Below, piece after piece: positions 6,936 to 15,641 of a DNA stretch of 35,435 nt. Position 1 is the first letter of the stretch. Every line of letters begins with the position of its first letter. Origin of the DNA: Nitrososphaerota archaeon (GTDB lineage Archaea; Thermoproteota; Nitrososphaeria; Conexivisphaerales; Conexivisphaeraceae); contig WALT01000021.1 of NCBI GenBank assembly GCA_015522695.1, forward strand, positions 1-35,435, read 5' to 3'. The translations under genes were made by a program, and so were the position numbers. The notes under the pieces were generated by a model, which saw only the letters and a program-made list of their open reading frames with translations, was not told the DNA's origin and did not search any database.

Positions 6936-8392
6936 CTGGCCTGCACCTTCAGTCTCCTTTCCCTGCGCCTTTCCTCGACGAGGGCCGCTAGATGTTCCTT
7001 GAACCCTTCCCACTCCTCGGGCTCCCTCAAATCGTAGAATGCCCTCTCGATCACCTCGTTCACGGCCGGGTGTATATGCATACCCCAGAACACCGGCATC
7101 GCGGATCCATCCCTCGTGTACATGAGCATCACCGCCTCGTGTATCATCGAGGACGCATATGGGCCTATCGCATGAGCTCCCAGTATCCTGAAAGTATCCT
7201 TCTCAACTATCACCTTCGCGAAATGGTGCTCGGACTTCATGGCGAGTCCCTTCGCCGTATCCTTATAGGGACAGTAGCCCACGAGTATATCATGTCCCCT
7301 CCTGGCTTCCTCCTCACCCACCCCGACGGCCGCGACCTCCGGCTGCACGAATATCGCATGTGGAACTGCACTATAGTCGACCTTGACCTTCCGACCGTGG
7401 AAGGCGTTGTAGAAGACGATCTGGCTCTCGTAGTTGGCTACGTGTTTGAACATATACTTTCCTATCGCATCGCCACAAGCCCAGATGTTCGGCTTCGTCG
7501 TCTCGAGGTATTCATCGACCATTATCCAACCATCTCTATCCGTCCTCACGCCGGTCTTCTCCGGTTTCGTGATATCGGAGTTGCTCTTCCTTCCAGCAGC
7601 GACGATTATCTCGTCCGCCTCAACCTCCACGGTCTCCCTGCTCTTCATGTCCTCCGCCACAAGTACCTTCATGCCGTTCTTCCTTCTAGCCTCCACGACC
7701 CTGTGATTGACCCTGATATCCATGAACTCTCCGAGTTCATATTCTAAGAGGTGGGATATCTCCGGCTCCTCTGTGCTCACCACCCTCGGCAACATCTCGA
7801 GCACTGTGACCCTAGAACCCATCATGGCTAGAAAGAAGCCGAGCTCCATAGCTATGTAGCCTCCTCCTATTATAGCGACGCTCCTGGGTAACCTCCTGAG
7901 CTTGAAGAAGTTCTCGTTCGTGATGTAGCCGACCTCCTCCAGCCCTGGTATCGGTGGGATCAGAGGTCTCGAGCCCGTGCACAGCAATATCTTATCTCCC
8001 CTTATCAGTTCATCTCCGGACTTCACCGTGTACTCGTCGACGAACTCGCCCGTGGTCTGATAGAGATCTATCCTCGGGTCACCCCTTATGTTCTCCTCTA
8101 TAGTCCTGCTCTCGCCCATGACGTCCTCGTATGCCCACTCCATTATCCTGGCGAAATCTATCTTCTTAACTTGAATGTCCATCCAGAACCTGTTGGCCTG
8201 TCTGGATGTATGCACTATCTCGGCCGGATATAACAACATCTTCGATGGTATGCAACCCCTAGTCAAACATATACCCCCTATAGGTCCGTTCTCGATCACA
8301 GCTACCCTCAGATCTGGGTTCATCGAAATGGCCTCTGCGACTATGTTCATGGCGGAGCCTGTGCCGAAGGCGATGACGTCATAATATCTCAT
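6932..8392 (-). CDS. Class I flavin disulfide oxidoreductase (mercuric/mycothione reductase- or lipoamide dehydrogenase-like)
   Basis: A 486-residue FAD-dependent pyridine nucleotide-disulfide oxidoreductase. The redox cysteines are C42 and C47 in GGICLTRGCIPSK. The N-terminal dinucleotide motif is the variant FGTGSAMN, and the second nucleotide fold has IIGGGYIAMELG near 175. ACGDAIG is the second FAD motif, and the C-terminal HIHPAVNEV supplies the catalytic His and its partner Glu. Length is normal. No lipoyl or 2-oxoacid dehydrogenase subunits lie nearby, so a reductase of a small disulfide or another electron acceptor is as likely as lipoamide dehydrogenase. It overlaps the DUF309 gene by 4 bp. 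A GC-rich hairpin lies 8 bp upstream of the start. Confidence 0.82.
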   Translation of the reverse strand: MRYYDVIAFGTGSAMNIVAEAISMNPDLRVAVIENGPIGGICLTRGCIPSKMLLYPAEIVHTSRQANRFWMDIQVKKIDFARIMEWAYEDVMGESRTIEENIRGDPRIDLYQTTGEFVDEYTVKSGDELIRGDKILLCTGSRPLIPPIPGLEEVGYITNENFFKLRRLPRSVAIIGGGYIAMELGFFLAMMGSRVTVLEMLPRVVSTEEPEISHLLEYELGEFMDIRVNHRVVEARRKNGMKVLVAEDMKSRETVEVEADEIIVAAGRKSNSDITKPEKTGVRTDRDGWIMVDEYLETTKPNIWACGDAIGKYMFKHVANYESQIVFYNAFHGRKVKVDYSAVPHAIFVQPEVAAVGVGEEEARRGHDILVGYCPYKDTAKGLAMKSEHHFAKVIVEKDTFRILGAHAIGPYASSMIHEAVMLMYTRDGSAMPVFWGMHIHPAVNEVIERAFYDLREPEEWEGFKEHLAALVEERRRERRLKVQAR

Positions 8393-8399
8393 GCGTAGG

Positions 8400-8415
8400 C
8401 CGCCGTTAGCGGCGG
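8400..8415. promoter_or_regulatory. GC-rich hairpin just upstream of the oxidoreductase start
   Basis: CCGCCG and CGGCGG form a perfect 6-bp stem with a TTAG loop, ending 8 bp before the ATG at 8392. If transcribed it would sit where the ribosome binds, so it could modulate translation. It may also be a remnant of no function. Confidence 0.4.
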
Positions 8416-8542
8416 TGGTTATTCAGTTTTACTCGTGAGTCGCAGAGCCATATCCTTTTATACAGATCGATCTACATAATACGAAGATTGAGCAAGGAGG
8501 AGGGGAGGGCTGCTGGAGGATAGGGCTTTAATCCCATTCAGA

Positions 8543-9328
8543 ATGGGGATGATCAGCTACAGGCCAGGGGCCAAGTTATATTGTTTCATCGTCCGAGGAC
8601 GGAATAAGCCGGGAGGAGGTTCTAGGGTCCTTGGGGTGTTGGCGAAGGCGGGAGCCAACGTCATCTGGATGCACATGGAGCTCCTCGATGAAGGCACGTA
8701 CTATGCCCTCATAACGGCCGATATTTCATCGGCCACAATAGGCCCTGGGGGAGTTGCTAAAATGCTAGAGGAGGAAGAGGACGTCGAGACTGCGGTAGTT
8801 AGCCCCTCTTTGTTCGAGAATGCCGCAATGCCATGTTGGTGGTTTCCCGTGATGGTCGGGGATGAGAGGGCGATCGTGGTGAGGGAAACCGTCGTCGAGA
8901 AGATGGGTGAGAACATGGAGAGGATGTTCGGATCGCCCGCCTGGGCTGCACTCCTATACCATAGCGGCCATGAATTCGGTAGGGCATCATATAAGGACCT
9001 CATGAGGCGGCTTGCCCCGAACATGGCGAGGTCGAATGCGATAATGGAGATGGCCGAGCTGTTGGGCTCAAGGCTCGGATTCGGGCTGATCAAGGTCGTA
9101 TATATGGATTTAGATGTTAAAAGGTTTATAGTAAGGGTGAAGAGGATGTTCGAGTGTGAGGTAGCCAGAAAACGAGGCATCAAGGGTAAAACGAGCCAGT
9201 TCTTCCGTGGAGTAGTATCGGGATGGTTATCCGAGTACGCGGGCGAGGACATCTCCTGTGAGGAGGTCATGTGTATTAACGTCGGTGATCCACATTGCGA
9301 GTTCGATTGTCGGCCTGCTCACAGGTGA
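8543..9328 (+). CDS. ACT domain plus V4R (4-vinyl reductase-type) domain protein
   Basis: A 261-residue predicted cytosolic ligand-binding protein. Residues 8-85 resemble an ACT domain (KLYCFIVRGRNKPGGGSRV, then GVLAKAGANVIWMH). Residues about 115-258 look like a V4R domain, ending in the typical cysteine-rich segment ISCEEVMCINVGDPHCEFDC; the cysteines probably bind zinc. V4R domains are small-molecule sensors, found in bacteriochlorophyll enzymes and in archaeal regulators. There is no DNA-binding or enzymatic domain. An in-frame stop near 8517 limits the start to ATG 8543 or 8549. TTTTATA at 8456-8462 may be the promoter. Ligand unknown. Confidence 0.7.
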   Translation: MGMISYRPGAKLYCFIVRGRNKPGGGSRVLGVLAKAGANVIWMHMELLDEGTYYALITADISSATIGPGGVAKMLEEEEDVETAVVSPSLFENAAMPCWWFPVMVGDERAIVVRETVVEKMGENMERMFGSPAWAALLYHSGHEFGRASYKDLMRRLAPNMARSNAIMEMAELLGSRLGFGLIKVVYMDLDVKRFIVRVKRMFECEVARKRGIKGKTSQFFRGVVSGWLSEYAGEDISCEEVMCINVGDPHCEFDCRPAHR

Positions 9329-9663
9329 CTGACTGAACTGGAAGGATCTTATCGGTCTGGACATTCCATCCGTGATGGAGGGGCTCGTGTACAAGGATAT
9401 TCTCACATCGAAGATCGACCGTCCTGGAACGTCATCGATTTGAATGAGGACCATCATCATGGACGTCATGTCGATCGATATATCGAGCTGGACCCTCAAG
9501 CCATGGAGATGGTGTGCTGAAAGATCGTCTGGGTCTGGGATTTTCACTATATGAGCATCTATAGCTTGAAGATCTTGTGATCATCCGTCGGCTGGGATAT
9601 CTCGTCGTCACCACGATACATCCGATCGGAAGTTACGGTGATATAGCTGCACCATCCCTCCAT
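9329..9663. other. Intergenic region, no gene recognised
   Basis: This 335-bp stretch follows the V4R gene and meets the end of the convergent peptidase gene. Short open stretches occur on the plus strand but none exceeds about 75 codons or shows a recognisable motif. It contains GATC/ATCGAT-rich sequence typical of the spacers here. No hairpin terminator or RNA gene was found. Confidence 0.5.
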
Positions 9664-10740
9664 CTAGAGCTCGAGTACTCTCGGCATCGTGTTCAAGATG
9701 CGTGCCCTTCCAGACTCTACTAACACCATCTCCTCCACCCTGATGCCCAACAGGCCTGGGATGTATATGCCCGGTTCCACCGTCACGACCATCCCACTCT
9801 CCAACTTCCTCCCCTCTTCTGGAGCCAGCCTGGGAGGCTCATGGACATCTATTCCGACGCCGTGACCGAGGCCATGGATGAAGTACTTATCCAGACCACG
9901 TGATGCGAGTATCTTCCTTGCGACCTCGTCTGGCCTGCTGGCTTCCACGCCCGGCTGTATAGAATCTATAGCTCCCTCTACAGCACCGACGACGGCATCG
10001 AGCATCTCCTTCAGCCCCCTGGAGATCCCTGAGGAAACAGTTCTGGTCATGTCGCTACAATATCCGCCCATCACGACCCCAGCATCTATGACTATCGCAT
10101 CGCCTTCCTTCACTATCTCCCCTCGTATTTCAGCGTGCGGATCAGCGGAATTCGCACCCACGGCGACTATAGAGTCGAACGCCATGCGTTCTGCTCCAAG
10201 CCTCCTGGCCTCCTCCTCGAATGCTGCAACTATATCGTAATCCCTGACCCCGGGCCTGACCACTTCTGTTGCCCTCCTCATGGCCTCCTCCGTCACCCCT
10301 AGAGCCCTCATGATCGACTCTATCTCGTCGGTGTCCTTGATCATCCTGGCCTCCCATATCCCTTCAGCTATGTCCTCGGCTCCACCGGAGGCCTCCAGCA
10401 CCTCCTTGGCCTGTCTATATCCAGCCGCCCCTAGATCTACCCCTATTCTGCCTCTAGCCCTCTTAACGGCCGCGATGTGCGGCCGTTCCTCCACCCACTT
10501 CCCTTCAAATCCAGGCGGTATCCTTCCAGCCGCCACGACCGCTACCTCGTCCCCGATCGATCGTCTCGCCCTCCAATAGTCAAGCGCTGGCACGAACAAT
10601 GTGACCTCATCGTTCGAGAATAGGAGGGTGGAGCCTGGACTCCTGAACCCGGTGAGATATTGGACGTTGCTGGAGCCCACTACGATTATGGAGTTCAGCT
10701 TCTCCTCCTCCGCCATCTTCTCAAGTCCGGTGATCCTCAA
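9664..10740 (-). CDS. pepQ: Xaa-Pro dipeptidase / aminopeptidase P family (M24B)
   Basis: A 358-residue creatinase-fold metallopeptidase that removes or splits N-terminal X-Pro bonds. The five metal ligands are all present: D219, D230 (GGYCSDMTRT), H293 (GLGHGVGIDVHEPP), E322 (TVEPGIY) and E336 (RVEEMV). The N-terminal 125 residues are the smaller creatinase domain. The start is a TTG at 10740 preceded by GAGGGATGA at Shine-Dalgarno distance; the next Met is residue 9. It stands alone and is convergent with the V4R gene. It presumably completes peptide breakdown in the cytosol. Confidence 0.88.
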   Translation of the reverse strand: MRITGLEKMAEEEKLNSIIVVGSSNVQYLTGFRSPGSTLLFSNDEVTLFVPALDYWRARRSIGDEVAVVAAGRIPPGFEGKWVEERPHIAAVKRARGRIGVDLGAAGYRQAKEVLEASGGAEDIAEGIWEARMIKDTDEIESIMRALGVTEEAMRRATEVVRPGVRDYDIVAAFEEEARRLGAERMAFDSIVAVGANSADPHAEIRGEIVKEGDAIVIDAGVVMGGYCSDMTRTVSSGISRGLKEMLDAVVGAVEGAIDSIQPGVEASRPDEVARKILASRGLDKYFIHGLGHGVGIDVHEPPRLAPEEGRKLESGMVVTVEPGIYIPGLLGIRVEEMVLVESGRARILNTMPRVLEL

Positions 10741-10858
10741 CGCATCATCCCTCAGGCTACGGTGGCCTTTAACTGATGTCTATCTCAGCCCGGTCCATAG
10801 CCATGGACCCTCGGATTTGGGATGCTCGATGGAAGGACCGCCGTCTTGGGACGAGGAC

Positions 10859-10868
10859 CTTTTTATTT
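10859..10868 (+). promoter_or_regulatory. TATA box for HAD phosphatase gene
   Basis: CTTTTTATTT is centred about 30 bp before the ATG at 10894, which supports that ATG rather than the longer frame beginning at 10822. Confidence 0.5.
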
Positions 10869-10893
10869 CTCCATCTCACATAAGCCATGCGGT

Positions 10894-11538
10894 ATGGGCA
10901 CTTGTAAGCTTCCCCACAATGTGCATGGATTCCTATTCGACTTCGACGGCACGTTAGCCGATACCGTACCGCTGGTATCGAGGGCATGGGAGTATGCATT
11001 TAAGGCTCTAGGCTATGACGTCGGAGCCAGCGATGTGGCTCCCCTCATAGGTCTTCCAGCGGCTAGGATAGTCGAGTTATTGGTCGGCAATACGAGCTCG
11101 CTCATGGAGCTGTCAGGGCTCAGGATGGAATATCTGATGAGAAATTCTGGGAGGGTCAAGCTGTACCCTGAAGTCGAAGCCGTGCTCGAGAAGCTGAGGG
11201 GAGGTGGTTATAGGATAGCGGTGGCGACGTCGCTGCCGCTCAAGGCAGTCAAGGCGATGGTCGAGGAGGTCGGGGCCGACGAGGCGTTCGATGCGATCGT
11301 CGGAGGGGATGAGGTCGAGAAGGGAAAGCCGGAGCCCGATATATTCCTCGAGGCCGCGAGGAGGATCGGGCTGGAACCCGGAGAGGCAGCTGTTGTCGGC
11401 GATAGGGACTACGATATGCTCCCGGCCAGGAGGATGGGGAGCTTCTCGATACTGGTCGTCAGGGATGAAGTATTTTGCCCAGTGGAGAAGCCGGACGCCA
11501 TCGTAACGAGCCTGAAAGGGATACTGGAGCTAGTTTGA
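10894..11538 (+). CDS. HAD-superfamily phosphatase (phosphoglycolate phosphatase-like, subclass IA)
   Basis: A 214-residue haloacid dehalogenase hydrolase with D16 and D18 in FDFDGTLADT, a helical C1 cap between residues 25 and 85, the motif II threonine/serine in VATSLP, the motif III lysine in GKPEPDIF, and GDRDYDM as motif IV. It is similar in plan to Gph/beta-phosphoglucomutase proteins, so a small phosphorylated metabolite is the likely substrate. The open frame extends 24 codons further upstream, but the TATA box at 10859-10868 and family alignment favour the ATG at 10894. It precedes trxB on the same strand by 140 bp, with a separate promoter. Confidence 0.8.
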   Translation: MGTCKLPHNVHGFLFDFDGTLADTVPLVSRAWEYAFKALGYDVGASDVAPLIGLPAARIVELLVGNTSSLMELSGLRMEYLMRNSGRVKLYPEVEAVLEKLRGGGYRIAVATSLPLKAVKAMVEEVGADEAFDAIVGGDEVEKGKPEPDIFLEAARRIGLEPGEAAVVGDRDYDMLPARRMGSFSILVVRDEVFCPVEKPDAIVTSLKGILELV

Positions 11539-11598
11539 GCGAGGACGGGGATCGAGGTCGACGAGGAACATCATGAGATCGTGTAATGGATGTGGCGG

Positions 11599-11633
11599 GA
11601 TATCCGCCATGTATATTGAATGGGATGGGAAAG
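11599..11633 (+). repeat. Imperfect direct repeat of the trxB start region, copy 1
   Basis: This segment (GATATCCGCCATG... GGGAAAG) resembles 11658-11687 (GATATCCACCATG... GGGAAAG), which spans the trxB initiation region. The two differ by a few substitutions and short indels. Copy 1 lacks a TATA box in front of it. It may be a duplicated start region that has decayed. Confidence 0.55.
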
Positions 11634-11648
11634 AGGAGCGACGGGAGT

Positions 11649-11658
11649 AATATAAAAG
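11649..11658 (+). promoter_or_regulatory. TATA box for trxB
   Basis: AATATAAAAG is centred 25 bp before the ATG at 11679, implying a leaderless transcript. Confidence 0.6.
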
Positions 11659-11678
11659 ATATCCACCATGTCATATGA

Positions 11679-12686
11679 ATGGGAAAGATGGAGTTGGAGT
11701 TCAGGATCCCGAGGGAACAGGAGCTGCTACAGGAGCTGGAGCCGGAGTACGATGTCGTGATAGTCGGTGGAGGACCAGCTGCCTACAGTGCCGCTATATA
11801 TGCTGCGAGGTTCGCGCTGAAGACCGTGATGGTGGCTGAAGAGGTCGGGGGACAGCTGACGCTGGCGGGCGAGGTCGATGATTATCTGGGGCTTCCTGGG
11901 ATGAAGGCGGCGGACGTCATAGAGAAGTTCAAGGAACACGTCATGAGATATGGGGTGCCGCTCCTGAACGATAGGGTCGAGACGGTGGGTGAGGCCGGCA
12001 AGGGGATGATGAGGGTCGAGACGGTGGGTGAGGCCAGAACGCTCGCCAAGGCCATCATACTGGCCATAGGAGCTAGGAGGAGAAGACTCCACGTGCCCGG
12101 GGAGGACGAGTTCGACGGGAAAGGCATCAGCTACTGTAGTATATGTGATGCACCTCTATTCAAAGACGTGGATGCCGTCGTCGTCATCGGCGGAGGGGAC
12201 TCCGCGATGGAAGGAGCAGCCCTCCTGGCGGAATATGCGAAAAAGGTCTATTTAGTACATAGGAGGGAGGAATTCAGGGCTCAATCGATAAACGTGGAAG
12301 CCGCAAGGAGGAAGCCGAACATCGAGTTCGTGTTGGACGCGGTGGTCAGGGAGATATCGGGGAACAGGAGGGTTGGTGGTGTTCTCATCGAGGACCTCAA
12401 GACGGGAGAGAGGAGGGAGCTTCAGGTGGGTGGCGTATTCATAGAGATAGGGTTTGAGCCCGACGTCGAGTTCACTAGGAGGAACGGAATAGAGACGGAC
12501 GAGCATGGTTATATAAAGGTTGACGAGTGGATGAGGACCAGCAGGCCGGGGATATTCGCCGCCGGGGACTGCACAAGCCTATGGTTGGGGTTCAGACAGA
12601 TAGCGACGGCTGTAGCACAGGGAGCCGTTGCAGCCTACTCCGCGAATAGGTATTTAAGGGAGATGTGGAGCCGCTCCACCCGGTGA
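11679..12686 (+). CDS. trxB: Thioredoxin reductase
   Basis: A 335-residue low-molecular-weight thioredoxin reductase. FAD binds at [13 protein letters not shown] (residues 27-39), the redox pair is C153 and C156 in SYCSICD, and the NADPH fold has [21 protein letters not shown] carries the basic residues typical of NADPH use. The C-terminal AAGDCTS is the second FAD motif. There is a 22-residue N-terminal extension ([15 protein letters not shown]) before the first beta strand. A 24-bp exact direct repeat (11973-11996 and 12012-12035, 39 bp apart) encodes RVETVGEA twice in a surface region without changing family length. The gene is followed by sufC on the same strand, after a fresh promoter. 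It likely feeds electrons to thioredoxin or peroxiredoxin. Confidence 0.9.
   Translation: MGKMELEFRIPREQELLQELEPEYDVVIVGGGPAAYSAAIYAARFALKTVMVAEEVGGQLTLAGEVDDYLGLPGMKAADVIEKFKEHVMRYGVPLLNDRVETVGEAGKGMMRVETVGEARTLAKAIILAIGARRRRLHVPGEDEFDGKGISYCSICDAPLFKDVDAVVVIGGGDSAMEGAALLAEYAKKVYLVHRREEFRAQSINVEAARRKPNIEFVLDAVVREISGNRRVGGVLIEDLKTGERRELQVGGVFIEIGFEPDVEFTRRNGIETDEHGYIKVDEWMRTSRPGIFAAGDCTSLWLGFRQIATAVAQGAVAAYSANRYLREMWSRSTR
11973..12035 (+). repeat. In-frame 24-bp direct repeat inside trxB
   Basis: Positions 11973-11996 and 12012-12035 are identical, with a 39-bp period, so each copy encodes RVETVGEA in the same frame. Confidence 0.9.
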
Positions 12687-12728
12687 TCTTGTTAATTCTC
12701 TCCAATGATATGCGATATTTATCTAAAG

Positions 12729-12738
12729 TTTTATAAAT
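12729..12738 (+). promoter_or_regulatory. TATA box for sufCB
   Basis: TTTTATAAAT is centred about 22 bp before the ATG at 12756; no Shine-Dalgarno is present, so the message is probably leaderless. Confidence 0.6.
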
Positions 12739-12755
12739 TATAACCCTGTTATGAC

Positions 12756-13511
12756 ATGGAGAACATGAGCGGGGGAGGATTAAGGGTCGAGTGTGTGCAT
12801 GTGAGCACCGGCGGGGGGAGGATCGTGACCGGTGTGAGCTTGTCCGTGGATTCGGGGGAGCTCCATGTGATGCTCGGGCCGAACGGTGCTGGGAAGAGCA
12901 GCTTGGCGAATGGGATAATGGGACATAGGGACTATAGGCTTGAAGGCAAGCTCTTGCTCGATGGGGAGGACATCACGGCTCTTCCCACGCATGAAAGGGT
13001 GAGGAGGGGGCTTGTCATGGCCATCCAGAACCCCCCAAGCGTCGAGGGCGTTAGGGTAGGGGAACTCCTGTCGAGGGCCATTAAGGTGAGACACGATCCG
13101 AGCGAGCGTGAGGTGATGACGACCGTGAAGGGGGAGATCGAGGCCGTTGGCTTGCCGCCCAGCATCATCGGGAGGGAGCTCATGGTTGGGATGAGCGGTG
13201 GAGAGAGGAAGAGGCTGGAGCTCGCCAGGGTTCTATTGATGAAGCCCAAGGTGGCAATACTGGATGAGCCGGATAGCGGGATCGACCTCGATGGACTTCC
13301 AGCGGTGGCCGATGCCATATCGAGGTTGATCGAGTCAGGAGCCGGTGTGATCCTGATAACACATCAACCGGTCATACTTCGCTACCTCAAGCCGAACATG
13401 ATCCATGTGATGGTGAGGGGGGCTCTCGTGGCCGGTGGAGGGCCAGAGCTGGTGGAGTTCGTCGAGAGGAAGGGATATCGATCATTCGCGGTGGAGGTGA
13501 AGGGGTGCTGA
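12756..13511 (+). CDS. sufC: Fe-S cluster assembly ATPase SufC
   Basis: A 251-residue soluble ABC ATPase of the SUF system. Walker A is GPNGAGKSS near residue 41, the signature is MSGGERKR, Walker B is VAILDEPDSGID, and the switch His is in LITHQP. The SufC hallmarks GHRDY and MAIQNPPSVEGV are present. It would hydrolyse ATP to drive cluster formation on SufB. It overlaps sufB by 7 bp. Only sufC and sufB are here, with no sufD, so the complex is probably SufB2C2, as in the minimal archaeal (SMS-like) systems. Confidence 0.93.
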   Translation: MENMSGGGLRVECVHVSTGGGRIVTGVSLSVDSGELHVMLGPNGAGKSSLANGIMGHRDYRLEGKLLLDGEDITALPTHERVRRGLVMAIQNPPSVEGVRVGELLSRAIKVRHDPSEREVMTTVKGEIEAVGLPPSIIGRELMVGMSGGERKRLELARVLLMKPKVAILDEPDSGIDLDGLPAVADAISRLIESGAGVILITHQPVILRYLKPNMIHVMVRGALVAGGGPELVEFVERKGYRSFAVEVKGC

Positions 13512-14824
13512 ACCAAGTCGACAAGGCCCTCAGGGACATAAGCGAGTCGGACTTAAGGGAGTTCTCGAGATCGAGGAAGGAGCCGGAGTGGGTCATGAGG
13601 ATGAGGTTGGAGGCCTATAGATATCTGAGGAGCACATCTCCCGATCCATGTTTGGATCCATTGCTCGAGGAGCTATCGTTCAGGAGGATCGTGGAGGGAT
13701 ATGAGAGGCCGACCGTCGGCGGTGAGAAGGTCGAGGCCGCCGCGAGGAGGCTAGGGATTCCGTGGGGAGAAGTCGATGTCGTGGCCAGTGGATTCTCGGT
13801 CAATATGGATAACAGGATCGTCGAAGCTGTGATGAAGTACATCGAAAGGAGTGGGATCGTGCTCACGAGCATGGATGAGGCCGTGAAGAAATACGATTTC
13901 GTCAAGGGATGGGCCTTCAAGGCCCTTTCTCCGAGATCGAGCAGGAAAGCCGCATACAACGCCATGTTGTGGAGCGGAGGGCCATTCGTATACATACCAC
14001 GAGGGATTAAGGTGCCCCAACCCCTCTATTCCCTCTTCCTCATAGGGAAGGAAGGACTCGGCCAGACGGAGCATACGCTCATAGTAGCTGACGAAGGTTC
14101 AAGCCTAGAATGGATAGAAGGGTGCACGATCCCCATCCCTGTAAAATATGGGATACACATGGGAGCCCTAGAGGCATATGCGCTCAAGGGATCGAGGGTG
14201 AGGATAGTCAGCATCAACAATTGGCTCGATGGAATACATCATATCCCAGTCAAGAAGGTCGTGGGACATGAGGGCTCTTCGACGGAGCTGACGAGCATAG
14301 GCTTCTGGGCCAAGACGGTGAACGTCGCTCCGACGATAGAACTCGTCGGGCGTGGGGCATCGGGCGTGGTACAGAATATAGGCCTGTACAGGGGTGATCA
14401 GAGGGTCCATACTGGACCCCTGATCAGGATGGTCGCCCCGGAGACGAGAGGGCAGGTGCTCAACAGGACGGTAGTCGCAGACCGTGCTAAGGAAGAGTTC
14501 ATAGGAAGGCTCAGGGCTGAGAGGGGGGCCATTGGGGCCGGTGGATATATGAGTTGCAACACCCTCCTCGTCGGGGATGAGGCGGAGAGCATCGCCGATC
14601 CGTCTCTCGATACGAGTGAGAAGAGCGTCGAGCTCATGCATGAGGCCAGCGTGGGTAAGGTCAGCTATGAGAAACTGTACTATTTGGCGCTCTCGGGACT
14701 CGACGAAGAAGAGGCCACATGGTTGGTGGTGAACGGGTTCTTCAACCCAGTCGTCTCAAAGCTACCTTTCGACCTCCAGATCGAGGTGAGGAAGGTGATA
14801 GAACTGGCGCTCAAAGCTAGATAG
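13505..14824 (+). CDS. sufB: Fe-S cluster scaffold SufB (SufB/SufD family)
   Basis: A 439-residue scaffold protein with the beta-helix core of the SufBD family. C351 in GGYMSCNTLLVGDEAE aligns with the essential cysteine of E. coli SufB, which marks it as SufB rather than SufD. The C-terminal helix has the family signature VNGFFNPVVSKLPF. It is shorter than E. coli SufB because the N-terminal domain is reduced, as in the archaeal minimal systems. The start is GTG 13505 with GGAGGTG upstream, and the 7-bp overlap with sufC implies coupling. The stop overlaps the end of the convergent DUF72 gene by 8 bp. The matching cysteine desulfurase gene is at 28230-29462. Confidence 0.92.
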   Translation: MLNQVDKALRDISESDLREFSRSRKEPEWVMRMRLEAYRYLRSTSPDPCLDPLLEELSFRRIVEGYERPTVGGEKVEAAARRLGIPWGEVDVVASGFSVNMDNRIVEAVMKYIERSGIVLTSMDEAVKKYDFVKGWAFKALSPRSSRKAAYNAMLWSGGPFVYIPRGIKVPQPLYSLFLIGKEGLGQTEHTLIVADEGSSLEWIEGCTIPIPVKYGIHMGALEAYALKGSRVRIVSINNWLDGIHHIPVKKVVGHEGSSTELTSIGFWAKTVNVAPTIELVGRGASGVVQNIGLYRGDQRVHTGPLIRMVAPETRGQVLNRTVVADRAKEEFIGRLRAERGAIGAGGYMSCNTLLVGDEAESIADPSLDTSEKSVELMHEASVGKVSYEKLYYLALSGLDEEEATWLVVNGFFNPVVSKLPFDLQIEVRKVIELALKAR

Positions 14825-15524
14825 CCTCCAGCTCCCCGAATATTTCGAGCATCTCCTTCGCATTAGATAACATCGCATGATCGTTGTTGAAGAACACGTA
14901 CACTCTATGAGCTCCTAGATCCACGACCCTCTTGGCCGTTTCCTTCAGTTCCTCCTCGCTGTAGTCATGTGCATACCATGCCGTCCTTCCATGCATCCTC
15001 AGGTACACGGAACCAGAGCTCCTGTCGTAGAACGAGAATTCCGGGGAGTCGACGGAAACGACAGTTATCCCAGCTTCCCTAGCTCTATCGATCCAATCCT
15101 TGGAGAACCAGTCTTGATTTCTCCACTCAACCGCCATCCTCTCTCCAAGCCCGAACTCCTCAGCGATCATGACGATCCTAGACCAGTTCTCCTTCGATGC
15201 CCTGAACTGAGGGGGGAATTGAAACAGGTAGAAGTCCAAGAGGCCAGCGTCCTCTAGTGGCTCCATGAGCCTAGCGAACCTGGAGAAGATCTCTTGAACC
15301 CTTGGAGGCTTGAGAAGCCTTAGATGAGTCATGCTCCTGTGCACCTTGATGCTCCATCTCAACTCTCCAGCGCTGACCCAACTCTTGATCATCGATGGAA
15401 AGGGAAACCTGTAGAAACTGGCGTTCAGCTCCACGGCGTTCAATCCGGAATGCCTCAAGTACCACTTGAACCCATCGGGGTTCCACGAGTAGCTCCATCC
15501 GCTTGTGCCCACGTAGAAGCGCAT
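14817..15524 (-). CDS. DUF72 family protein (YecE-like TIM-barrel fold)
   Basis: A 235-residue protein of the DUF72 family, whose biochemical role is not established. The family start VGTSGWSY is at residues 4-11, followed by VELNASFYRFP, FQFPPQF, VEWRNQDWF and the C-terminal YVFFNNDH, all conserved positions. The frame is open to 15578, but ATG 15524 gives the usual family N-terminus; ATG 15536 is an alternative. It is convergent with sufB. The region upstream holds a coding remnant rather than another intact gene. Confidence 0.8.
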   Translation of the reverse strand: MRFYVGTSGWSYSWNPDGFKWYLRHSGLNAVELNASFYRFPFPSMIKSWVSAGELRWSIKVHRSMTHLRLLKPPRVQEIFSRFARLMEPLEDAGLLDFYLFQFPPQFRASKENWSRIVMIAEEFGLGERMAVEWRNQDWFSKDWIDRAREAGITVVSVDSPEFSFYDRSSGSVYLRMHGRTAWYAHDYSEEELKETAKRVVDLGAHRVYVFFNNDHAMLSNAKEMLEIFGELEAI

Positions 15525-15641
15525 CACGGAACCCATGGCTCCCTCGATAGAAAGCGTTTTCGTCACAGGATCATCCAAACTATTGAGACGACTCGATATG
15601 ATCGATCTTCGATTATAGGAAGGGAGATGTGAGGGTCGTCA

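Noticed and set aside
6992-7747. 251-codon plus-strand frame
   Set aside because: Shadow of the flavin oxidoreductase on the minus strand.
9329-9663. Decayed gene after the V4R gene
   Set aside because: Plus-strand pieces of up to about 75 codons read plausibly, but no family pattern emerges and the frames do not join in a sensible order.
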